Assembly: GCA_021778415.1 (NCBI GenBank)
Contig: JAJYCL010000018.1
Coordinates: forward strand, 1-59,660
Direction of reading: 5' to 3'
Source: a bacterium
GTDB taxonomy: Bacteria > Vulcanimicrobiota > Vulcanimicrobiia > Vulcanimicrobiales > Vulcanimicrobiaceae
Length of the DNA stretch: 59,660 bases
The position numbers were made by a program, and so were the translations under genes. The notes under the pieces were generated by a model. The model was not told the DNA's origin. It worked only from the letters and a program-made list of their open reading frames with translations, and ran no database searches. Below, piece by piece: positions 7,956 through 15,318 of this stretch. The first letter of the stretch is position 1. Each line of letters begins with the position of its first letter.

Positions 7956-8461
7956 TTGAGCGATCCGAGTATGCCTGGGACGGCCTTTTGGGGACCGCCG
8001 GCGGCCCCTCATTTGCCGCCGGGCTCACGTCGCTTGCACAAAAGCGCGACGTCCCGCTCGATGCTTTGGCCCAGGCCGCTGAGGTGGACCCGGAGGTCAT
8101 ACGAGCCCTCTGCGCCGGAGAACTCCGCGTGGGGGTCAGCTTCTTGGCCCGTCTTGCTCGCGCGTTGCGCGCCCGTCCCATCGATTTTTTGCAGCAGACG
8201 AATCTGCTCTCTTTGGAGGTCTATGCCTTCGGCCTCGACCCACTCTATTTCGTCCCTGAGGGCCCGGTCCGGCATCAAGCTCGCATCTATATGCGGGAGA
8301 TTAATCCCCGCCATCAGGTCCCCGAAGCCGATATGACCCGTCGAAACCCGACGATTGTCACCCTGGCCGAGGACTCGCTCCTCGATCCGCTGGGGCGCCT
8401 GGAACTCGAAATTACCTACCTTTTACGGGTGGCAGTCCAAGGGACCGGAGGGACGCTCTAA
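7952..8461 (+). CDS. Putative HTH (XRE-like) protein
   Basis: 169 residues, start GTG at 7952 overlapping the Rieske stop. Residues about 30-75 read as a divergent lambda-repressor-like HTH: L-D-A-L-A-Q-A-A-E-V-D-P, then I-R-A-L-C-A-G-E, then L-A-R-L-A-R-A-L-R. The C-terminal 90 residues (Y-F-V-P-E-G-P-V-R-H-Q-A-R and I-T-Y-L-L-R-V-A-V near the end) match no family I recognise. Codon use and coupling fit a genuine gene. It may regulate the SDR-Rieske operon or act as a small accessory protein. Confidence 0.6.
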   Translation: MIERSEYAWDGLLGTAGGPSFAAGLTSLAQKRDVPLDALAQAAEVDPEVIRALCAGELRVGVSFLARLARALRARPIDFLQQTNLLSLEVYAFGLDPLYFVPEGPVRHQARIYMREINPRHQVPEADMTRRNPTIVTLAEDSLLDPLGRLELEITYLLRVAVQGTGGTL

Positions 8462-8485
8462 GCGCAGGGGGAACCGAGCGCGGCT

Positions 8486-9043
8486 ATGCAAGGACTGGAT
8501 AAACGTATCGCGGTGCTCGTCGCCGACGGTTTTGAAGAGATCGATTTGGTCGAGCCGCAGCGTGCGCTCGAAGACGCCGGAGCCATCGTGACGATCGTTG
8601 GAATCTCCGAGCGCGCTCGTCAGAAGATTCGTGCGAAGCGCGGACTCGACGAAGGCACGGCCGTGAAAGCAGAAGAGCTTGTTGCGGATTGTACCGCCGA
8701 TGATTTCGATGCGCTGTTGATTCCCGGTGGATTATCGCCGGATCGCCTGCGTACCGATCCTGAAGTACAGCGCTTCGTCCATGAAATCGATGAGGCCAAG
8801 AAGCCGCTGTTCGCCATCGGTCATGGTGCGCAGGTGTTGATTTCGGCGAAGCTCGTTCGTAGTCGTCAACTTACCGGCGCGCCATCGATTGCCGATGACA
8901 TTCGCAATGCCGGTGGATTGTTTCGCGATCAGCCGACGGCGACCGACAGTAATTGGATTACGACGCGCGGCGGTGAGGATCTACCGCTGTTCAATCGCAC
9001 GATGCTTGAAAAGCTTGCTGCAACGGGTGCGGCAATCGCGTAG
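8486..9043 (+). CDS. DJ-1/PfpI superfamily protein without nucleophilic Cys
   Basis: 185-residue flavodoxin-like protein of the PfpI/YhbO/DJ-1 group, whose members act as deglycases, chaperones or peptidases. Conserved features are A-D-G-F-E-E-I-D at 13-20 and L-L-I-P-G-G at 77-82. The nucleophile-elbow segment reads A-I-G-H-G-A-Q, where active members have A-I-C-H-G. The codon at the Cys position is GGT (Gly112), one base from TGT. The following His is retained. Without the Cys the canonical chemistry should be absent, so it may be a binding or redox-insensitive paralogue. It is last in the plus-strand run. Confidence 0.88.
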   Translation: MQGLDKRIAVLVADGFEEIDLVEPQRALEDAGAIVTIVGISERARQKIRAKRGLDEGTAVKAEELVADCTADDFDALLIPGGLSPDRLRTDPEVQRFVHEIDEAKKPLFAIGHGAQVLISAKLVRSRQLTGAPSIADDIRNAGGLFRDQPTATDSNWITTRGGEDLPLFNRTMLEKLAATGAAIA

Positions 9044-9054
9044 CGATTGCGTCG

Positions 9055-10179
9055 TTATTCGACGTTTTCTAAACGAGGGTTGGGGCGCTCCGGGCGCCCC
9101 ACCTTGTGACATTCGTGCCACTCGCCATTCTTTTCAATCGCCACAATGTCGGCGGTGAAATCGTAGGCGCCCGACCCGGAAAAGAAGGCGCTTCCCACGG
9201 CATAGGCATCGACCGGGACCTGTAGCCGCTCGAAATTCCCAATGCGCATCGGATCAAATCCGCCACTGACCACAATGCGGACATCGTGAAATCCCTCGGA
9301 ATCAAGTGCCGCTCGTACGTTGCGAACGAGTTGCGGCGTGACGCCCGTCGGTGTAAAGGTGCCCATCTCTTCCCATAATGAGCGATCGACCATCGTTCCC
9401 GACGTGTCGAGGCGAACGCCCCAAAGTCGATCGCCTAGCGCTCGTGCAACGTCGACCGATGTGCGAACGCAATCGTTATCGAAATCGACGAGAGCGATAA
9501 GATGAACGTCGTCCGGCATGTACTCCGCAAATTTTTGCGTAGCGAGAATGGTGTCGCCGCCATACGCGGCGATCAGCGAATGAGGGACGGTCCCCATTCC
9601 GTGTGCGCCCCACCACTCTGCATTCGCGTCCGTTGAAACACCCAATGCGCCTGAAATATATGCGGCATAGCCATCGCCGGTTTGAACGAGATGGTGATCG
9701 AAACGTGCCGGAAAAAAGAGAACGGTTTTACCGCGTGCTGCGTCGATAATTGCCCGCGCGTTCGATGCAATACGTGTGCGACGCGAAAAAATGCCCAGAT
9801 AGCACGTTTCAAGATGGGCGAACAACGCGTAGTCGCCTTCGATCATCATGACCGTTTCGTAGGGCTCAACGCGATCGCCATCGTGTAACGCCGAAACGCG
9901 CATCTCCGGCCACCCATCGCTCCATGATCCGTCGGGAAGACGACGACCGCTGCAAAGCTTGAGCACCGCGATCGACTCATCGATGCCGCACAGCACCGCG
10001 TTCGTGCGCTGAAATACTTGCATGCGAACCCGTGGATGATGATGGTCGAGTTCTAAGATCGCACGCGAGCGATTAAAATACATATCCGAATAGTACCCGT
10101 CGCGCATTTTCTCGACGGGTAGACCGAAGATATCTGGGTTAAGCCGTGTGCGTTGCACTCTGCCCGGAAAATCGTGCAT
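9055..10179 (-). CDS. pncB: Nicotinate phosphoribosyltransferase
   Basis: Converts nicotinate and PRPP to nicotinate mononucleotide in NAD salvage. About 374 residues with the NAPRTase/QPRTase barrel. Visible blocks include Y-Y-S-D-M-Y-F at the N-terminus, F-F-P-A-R-F-D-H, G-A-H-G-M-G-T-V-P-H-S-L-I, L-V-D-F-D-N-D and V-V-S-G-G-F-D-P. ATG 10179 avoids overlap with the divergent polX. A longer TTG start at 10209 would overlap it by 11 bases and cannot be excluded. A GC-rich 7-bp hairpin at 9082-9100, inside the 3' end of the frame, could also stop transcription from the plus-strand gene before it. Confidence 0.9.
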   Translation of the reverse strand: MHDFPGRVQRTRLNPDIFGLPVEKMRDGYYSDMYFNRSRAILELDHHHPRVRMQVFQRTNAVLCGIDESIAVLKLCSGRRLPDGSWSDGWPEMRVSALHDGDRVEPYETVMMIEGDYALFAHLETCYLGIFSRRTRIASNARAIIDAARGKTVLFFPARFDHHLVQTGDGYAAYISGALGVSTDANAEWWGAHGMGTVPHSLIAAYGGDTILATQKFAEYMPDDVHLIALVDFDNDCVRTSVDVARALGDRLWGVRLDTSGTMVDRSLWEEMGTFTPTGVTPQLVRNVRAALDSEGFHDVRIVVSGGFDPMRIGNFERLQVPVDAYAVGSAFFSGSGAYDFTADIVAIEKNGEWHECHKVGRPERPNPRLENVE

Positions 10180-10198
10180 AAGGTCGAAGAAATCCTTC

Positions 10199-11926
10199 GT
10201 GCTCAGCAATTCCGACGTCGCCGCAAAGCTCTTGGCTATTCGCCATCTCCTCGAACTCCGCGGCGACGCGAGTTATCGCTATGGAGCGTATGAGCGCGCG
10301 GCCGCAACGATAGAACATGGGCCGCCGCTCGCGGATGTGATCGAAAAGCAGTCCCTGCGGTCGCTCCCGGGCATCGGAGACTCGCTTGCCGTGACGATTG
10401 AAGCGCTTGCGCGAACCGGAACGGCTCCGGTACTCGACGAGCTCGTGAGCGTTTTCCCCGAGTCGATTTTGGGCTTACTGGAGCTCGACGGCATGGGGGC
10501 AAAGACGGTCAAACGCCTGTATCACGAATACGGCATCTCTTCTCTGGCTCAACTTGATACGGCTTTGCGCGATGGTCGGCTTGTCGGCGTCCCACGCATC
10601 GGCGAGAAAACGTTGCAAATCTGGCGACGTGGGCTCCTCCGTGCGCGGCGCAAAAAAACGATGCTTGGTCTCGCCCTCGATGTCGCTACGGATGCGATGA
10701 AGTATCTGCAATCGAGTGGCATCCTACTAGAGCATTTGGTCTACGCGGGGAGCCTGCGTCGAGCCGAGCCGCTTGTTGGCGATATCGATTTGATTTGCAC
10801 CACCGAGCACGCCGAGGCCGTTATGGCGCACTTTACCGCGTGGAAACGCGCCAGCGATATCGTCGCCGATGGGCCGACCAAAGCCAGCGTGTGGCTCGAA
10901 GATGGTCTGCAAATCGACCTTCGCGTACTCCCCGATGATCGCTTTGGCAATTTATTGCAGCATTTCACCGGAAGCCGGGAACATAACATACTGTTGCGTG
11001 AGTATGCCTTACGTCGCGGCGTCTCTATCAGTGAGAATGGTTGTACCGAACTCGCTACGGGCGTATCACATCGTTTTCGTAGCGAAGAAGAACTCTACGC
11101 GTTTCTTGGATTGTCGTATATTCCGCCGGAATTGCGTGTGGGTGGAGATGAAATCGAGCGAGCACTTGCTGGGACGATACCCGCGCTGCTCGAGATCAAC
11201 GATCTTCTCGGGGATTTTCACATGCATTCGACATGGAGCGACGGTGATGATTCGCTTGAGTCGATGATTCGCGCTTGCGCCGCACGCGGTTACAAGTATC
11301 ATGCGATCAGCGATCACAGTCCGGGGCGGGGTTCTTCGTACGGAGTGACGGCGACGCAATTGCGCGAGCGCAACGCGCATATTCGCGCCCTCGGCCAGCG
11401 CTACGGAATAACGACGCTTTGCGCAAGTGAAGTTGATATTCTCGCCGATGGGACCCTCGATTACGACGATGCTACGCTCGCCGAACTGGATTTCGTCATC
11501 GCCTCGGTACACAACGCGTTTTCGCAATCGTCCGAAGAGATGACGGCTCGTCTTATCAGAGCGTGCGAGAATCCTTACGTCAATGTGATCGGACATCCGA
11601 CGGGTCGAATGCTCGATGGATTCCCCGGGTACGTTTTCGATTACGATGCGGTCTTTTCAGCGGCAGCGCGAACGGGGACGGCATTGGAGATCGATGGGCA
11701 GGTACAGAGGCTGGATTTACCGTCGAACCTTGCGCGGCGCGCTCAGGAATTAGGCTGTATACTAACGACCGATAGCGATGCACACCGTACGAGCGATCTC
11801 TCGGCAATAGAGCTTGCCGTTTCTCAAGCGCGACGCGCCGGTTTGCGTCGTGAAGATGTGTTAAATACCAGGTCGCTCGATGAGGTGCGATCGTTTGTTG
11901 CGCAAAAGCGGAGGTTGACGCGGTGA
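10199..11926 (+). CDS. polX: Family X DNA polymerase with C-terminal PHP domain
   Basis: Gap-filling repair polymerase of 575 residues. Helix-hairpin-helix segments lie at about residues 50-130 (L-P-G-I-G-D-S and L-D-G-M-G-A-K). The nucleotidyltransferase palm has G-S-L-R-R near 184 and the metal pair V-G-D-I-D-L at about 195-197. A PHP domain from about 340 has F-H-M-H-S-T-W-S-D-G and I-S-D-H-S, which in bacterial PolX supplies metal-dependent nuclease activity. GTG 10199 gives the usual N-terminus; ATG 10148 would lie inside the divergent gene. The stop overlaps the next gene as GTGA. Confidence 0.93.
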   Translation: MLSNSDVAAKLLAIRHLLELRGDASYRYGAYERAAATIEHGPPLADVIEKQSLRSLPGIGDSLAVTIEALARTGTAPVLDELVSVFPESILGLLELDGMGAKTVKRLYHEYGISSLAQLDTALRDGRLVGVPRIGEKTLQIWRRGLLRARRKKTMLGLALDVATDAMKYLQSSGILLEHLVYAGSLRRAEPLVGDIDLICTTEHAEAVMAHFTAWKRASDIVADGPTKASVWLEDGLQIDLRVLPDDRFGNLLQHFTGSREHNILLREYALRRGVSISENGCTELATGVSHRFRSEEELYAFLGLSYIPPELRVGGDEIERALAGTIPALLEINDLLGDFHMHSTWSDGDDSLESMIRACAARGYKYHAISDHSPGRGSSYGVTATQLRERNAHIRALGQRYGITTLCASEVDILADGTLDYDDATLAELDFVIASVHNAFSQSSEEMTARLIRACENPYVNVIGHPTGRMLDGFPGYVFDYDAVFSAAARTGTALEIDGQVQRLDLPSNLARRAQELGCILTTDSDAHRTSDLSAIELAVSQARRAGLRREDVLNTRSLDEVRSFVAQKRRLTR

Positions 11927-12711
11927 TTTCACAACGAACCATTTTTACCGATGATGGTATTGCCTGCGGCTATCGCATTGCCGGGTCCGTCGAACGGACG
12001 GTTGTATTTGTTCACGGCGTCGGTTCGACGGCCGCCATTTGGGATCGACAACTCGAAGCACTTTCCGCTGACTATCGTTGTGTCGCCGTTGAATTGCGTG
12101 GGAATGGCGTTCCACGGCCGGAACCGCCCGCGGGGCATATCTCGCCGAAAGGTTTTGCGCGCGACGTTCTCGCCGTTGCCGATGTGATCGGCGTGGAAGC
12201 ATTTGATTTCGTCGGCTGTAGCCTCGGCGGCGTCGTCGGCTTCGAACTTGCTCGAATGGCCGGGCACCGCTTACGCTCGATGTGTATTCTTGGCAGCTTC
12301 GCCCGTTATCCGGATGCCGACGCCTACGCCGAGCGCATCACCCAAGCCGTCGCTACGGCCGGATCGATGCGAGCATTTGCCGAAATGCGGGCGGCGCAAC
12401 TCGGCTTGCCTCCCGATCGCCTCGAAGAAACGATTGAGCAGATGGCATGCAAAAACGTTTCCTGTTATGAAGCTGCAACGATTGCGACATGGACAAACGA
12501 TTATCGTGATACTTTATCGTCGATTCATGTGCCCACACTCGTTGCCTATGGCAAGAATGATGCCGTTGCTCCGGCTGCGCTGTCGCAAGAAATCGCGAAG
12601 GGAATCCCCGGCGCCCGACTCATCGAAATTCCCGATGCCGGCCATGTCGCGAATGCCGATAATCCTCGCGCATTTAACGCATTGCTTAAAGAGTTTTTGG
12701 CGTCGGTATAA
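11923..12711 (+). CDS. Alpha/beta hydrolase (3-oxoadipate enol-lactonase-like)
   Basis: 262-residue single-domain hydrolase. The oxyanion segment V-H-G-V-G-S-T lies near residue 30. The nucleophile elbow G-C-S-L-G-G is near 97-102, with Ser99 as nucleophile. The acid Asp is in Y-G-K-N-D-A-V-A-P and the His in D-A-G-H-V-A-N. The GTG start overlaps the polX stop by 4 bases. The 3' end overlaps the convergent fdhD by 26 bases. Closest to PcaD/esterase-type enzymes; no catabolic partners are adjacent, so the substrate is open. Confidence 0.85.
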   Translation: MISQRTIFTDDGIACGYRIAGSVERTVVFVHGVGSTAAIWDRQLEALSADYRCVAVELRGNGVPRPEPPAGHISPKGFARDVLAVADVIGVEAFDFVGCSLGGVVGFELARMAGHRLRSMCILGSFARYPDADAYAERITQAVATAGSMRAFAEMRAAQLGLPPDRLEETIEQMACKNVSCYEAATIATWTNDYRDTLSSIHVPTLVAYGKNDAVAPAALSQEIAKGIPGARLIEIPDAGHVANADNPRAFNALLKEFLASV

Positions 12712-13561
12712 TGCGCTGTTCCCCAGCATAGCAATTCGCGCGGCCATCGCGAACAAAGCCCAAGAGCGTGATGCCGAACGTTTTTGCCAGATCGACGGCT
12801 AACGAAGACGGCGCGGAGACGGAAGCTAGGATAGGTATTCGGGCGACGGCTGCTTTTGCAACAAGTTCGTAACTTGCGCGTCCGCTAACCAGCAGAATCG
12901 TGTTCGTAAGAGGAAGGCGATTCTCAATGAACGCCCAGCCGATGAGCTTATCGAGGGCGTTGTGCCGACCGACATCTTCTCGGGTTGCGAGCAACGTTCC
13001 ATCGCTGGTAAAGAGCGCTGCGGCATGCAAGCCGCCGGTACGTTCAAAAATGGATTGCGATGCACGCGCGACGGATGGCAGGCTGAGAATGGTTGCGATA
13101 TCCACGCGAAGTTGATCGTCGGAAAGTCGTTGTACTCCAAGGGTTTCGAGTCGATCGATCACGGCTCGACCGCAAATGCCGCAGGAACTCGTCATCGTAA
13201 AGTGGCGCTCAAACCGCTCGATATCGGGAAGCGCACTAGCGCGAATATCGATGTTGACGACGTTATAGCGTTGTTCGTCCGAGAGCTCGGCATCGAGGCA
13301 ATAACTGATCCCGATCATCTCATCGCGTGAAGTGATGAGCGATTCGCTGTACGCAAACCCGGCGGCAAGTTCAAAATCGTTTCCGGGAGTGCGCATCGTC
13401 ACCGCGAGCGTGCTACGTTGCGATCCGGCCCGTAGGCGCAATTCAAGAGGTTCTTCCGTAACGAGTTCGTCGGTTCGCCGATGTTCGCCGGTCCGATCGT
13501 AGGTAAGAATCGAACGCAAACGTGTGCGACCCGGTCGTTCATCTGCCGACGCTGCGCTCAT
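12686..13561 (-). CDS. fdhD: Formate dehydrogenase accessory sulfurtransferase
   Basis: FdhD transfers sulfur from a cysteine desulfurase to the Mo/W-bis-MGD cofactor, which formate dehydrogenases need for activity. 291 residues with the catalytic pair in S-S-C-G-I-C-G near residue 125. Conserved blocks T-R-E-D-V-G-R-H-N-A-L-D-K and L-L-V-S-G-R-A-S-Y-E also match the family. The start overlaps the stop of the NrfD subunit gene (ATGA), making it the last gene of the formate operon. It overlaps the end of the convergent hydrolase by 26 bases. Confidence 0.95.
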   Translation of the reverse strand: MSAASADERPGRTRLRSILTYDRTGEHRRTDELVTEEPLELRLRAGSQRSTLAVTMRTPGNDFELAAGFAYSESLITSRDEMIGISYCLDAELSDEQRYNVVNIDIRASALPDIERFERHFTMTSSCGICGRAVIDRLETLGVQRLSDDQLRVDIATILSLPSVARASQSIFERTGGLHAAALFTSDGTLLATREDVGRHNALDKLIGWAFIENRLPLTNTILLVSGRASYELVAKAAVARIPILASVSAPSSLAVDLAKTFGITLLGFVRDGRANCYAGEQRIIPTPKTL

Positions 13562-14469
13562 GTAGGCTGAGAAATTGCCGTCTGACGCACGGCGGCCGAT
13601 GCCTTTCCTGATTCGATGAATGTTTCGCGCAAGACGTATCCGCCAAGGAGCGTGAGCACGGATGCAACCACCGTGCGGGCCGCATCGACGGGTTTGGGTA
13701 ATGGAAGAATTTGGCCGAGGAGGTTAAGGGCGATCGGAACGGCGATGCCGCCGATGAGGGTTACCGTGCGAAATTTTTCCGCACGCGGGCCTTCAAACAT
13801 GGGCTTTCCGTAGTCACCTGAAACGCGGCGGAAATCCATCAGAATTGCGAATTCAACGGCAGAGGCAACCATCTCTAAACGCTCCGTCTTGACGCAGGCT
13901 TCGTGGTTTCCTTCGATGACACTCAGGAGGCTTGCTAGCGCGCACGCGCTCGCTGCTCCCGAAGAGATCGATGCGGCCGGAATATGGCGTTTGCCGGCGG
14001 CCCACAATGGCACGGCGGTGGCGCTAAGTAAGACTCCCGTGTACCCGGCGGTAAACGCGCCGAGAACGGCCTGGGCGAAGGTGAGCGCATGCGGCGCGAA
14101 ATGGCGCATCCATGACGGCAAAACGCCGCTTTGGGCGAGTTCGCGAACCATATTTGCACCCGCGGCGCCGCTGTAGAGAACCAAGCCCCACACACCGACG
14201 GACATCGGTGATTTGAGTTTCACGATGCGCATCATATGCAGGAAGCGTTCGGGGCGGCCAAGATGCGAGATGAGAATGGGCGGATTCACCGCAGCTAAGA
14301 GAAATGAGGCAATCCGCGTGGTGCGACGCAATTTGCGCATCGATTCATCACGTGGATCGCACAGCAACTGTATGAGTCCTAAGCCGCCCATAATCCCACC
14401 GAGGAAAAGATAGGTCGTTACGTTCGCGCCCCAGTGCGGTGCCTTGAGCAGCGGCTTTTCGTCGTTCAT
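13558..14469 (-). CDS. NrfD/PsrC-type membrane subunit of formate dehydrogenase
   Basis: Quinone-reactive membrane anchor, 303 residues with about eight hydrophobic helices. The N-terminus (A-P-H-W-G-A-N-V-T-T-Y-L-F-L-G-G) and the L-I-S-H-L-G-R-P-E-R-F loop are NrfD signatures. NrfD proteins bind no haem, unlike the FdnI cytochrome subunit, and pass electrons between an iron-sulfur subunit and menaquinone. It follows the FdhB gene by 3 bases and overlaps fdhD. The assignment to the FDH complex comes from this context. Confidence 0.9.
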   Translation of the reverse strand: MNDEKPLLKAPHWGANVTTYLFLGGIMGGLGLIQLLCDPRDESMRKLRRTTRIASFLLAAVNPPILISHLGRPERFLHMMRIVKLKSPMSVGVWGLVLYSGAAGANMVRELAQSGVLPSWMRHFAPHALTFAQAVLGAFTAGYTGVLLSATAVPLWAAGKRHIPAASISSGAASACALASLLSVIEGNHEACVKTERLEMVASAVEFAILMDFRRVSGDYGKPMFEGPRAEKFRTVTLIGGIAVPIALNLLGQILPLPKPVDAARTVVASVLTLLGGYVLRETFIESGKASAAVRQTAISQPT

Positions 14470-14472
14470 GCT

Positions 14473-15318
14473 CTATGCGCTCCGAAAAATCGCCCAGCCG
14501 GCGATTGCAAGACCCACGGCAATGACTGCCGCGGCGGCGTATCCATCGGGCTGTCGCGTTGAGGGGAGTACGGGGCGTTCCGGAAGATTATATACCGATG
14601 GTCGATCTTTAAGTAAAAAGAACGCGTTGAGTGTGCCGATGCCACCGCCGATATCGTCGGCGCCGTAGAGCTGTGCCGATGTTTCTCCGCGTGCATGCAA
14701 CGTTGTCACGCGCTCTTTGGCTCGTTCGCGCAAAGTAGCGACGTCACCGAATTGGATCGAGTCCGTCGGACAGGCTTTCGCACATGCCGGCACCATGCCA
14801 AGGGTTTGTCGATCATAGCAAAGCGTACATTTTCCGGCGACGCCACCGGTATGCGCGAGCGCCGTCTTGCTTGCATCGAGCCGACTCTCCTGAAGGTTTG
14901 CCGTCGAATATTTCGCCGTTCCTCCGAGTGAATCGATGAGATCGACCACCCCGAACGGGCAGGACACAACGCAATATCCGCAGCCGTTGCACACGTCGGG
15001 TTGAATATACACCGAACCAAATTCGTTGCGAATAATAGCACCCGTTGGGCAGGCTTCTAAGCATCCGGCGTTCTCACAGTGTTTGCAGACATCGCTCGAC
15101 ATGAGCCAGCGATCCTCAACGCCGTCTGGGGTTGCTGCAATTTGTTCCACGAACGCAACGTGTCGCCATGTCGTGCCCGAGAGTTCAACGGTGTTGTCGT
15201 AGGAATCTCCGGTAAAGGAAAAGCCGTCGGATGGGAGTTCATTCCATTGCTTACAAGCAACTTCGCAGGCCTTGCAGCCGATGCATAGCGTCGTATCGGT
15301 GAAAAATCCCGTTGCCAT
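14473..15318 (-). CDS. Formate dehydrogenase iron-sulfur (beta) subunit
   Basis: Electron-transfer subunit of 281 residues with four cysteine groups for [4Fe-4S] clusters: C-I-G-C-K-A-C near 12; C-K-H-C-E-N-A-G-C; C-N-G-C-G-Y-C; and a C-T-L-C plus C-A-K-A-C set. A hydrophobic C-terminal helix at about 258-277 likely anchors it to the membrane, as in FdnH/FdoH. The stop of fdhA and this start abut (15319/15318). No Tat signal is present, as expected for beta subunits. Confidence 0.93.
   Translation of the reverse strand: MATGFFTDTTLCIGCKACEVACKQWNELPSDGFSFTGDSYDNTVELSGTTWRHVAFVEQIAATPDGVEDRWLMSSDVCKHCENAGCLEACPTGAIIRNEFGSVYIQPDVCNGCGYCVVSCPFGVVDLIDSLGGTAKYSTANLQESRLDASKTALAHTGGVAGKCTLCYDRQTLGMVPACAKACPTDSIQFGDVATLRERAKERVTTLHARGETSAQLYGADDIGGGIGTLNAFFLLKDRPSVYNLPERPVLPSTRQPDGYAAAAVIAVGLAIAGWAIFRSA

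Noticed and set aside
12686-12711. Assembly error where the alpha/beta hydrolase and fdhD overlap
   Set aside because: Both C-termini retain family-typical residues, and convergent overlaps of 4-27 bases occur elsewhere in the window (tatD/PLD, glutaredoxin/DUF92).
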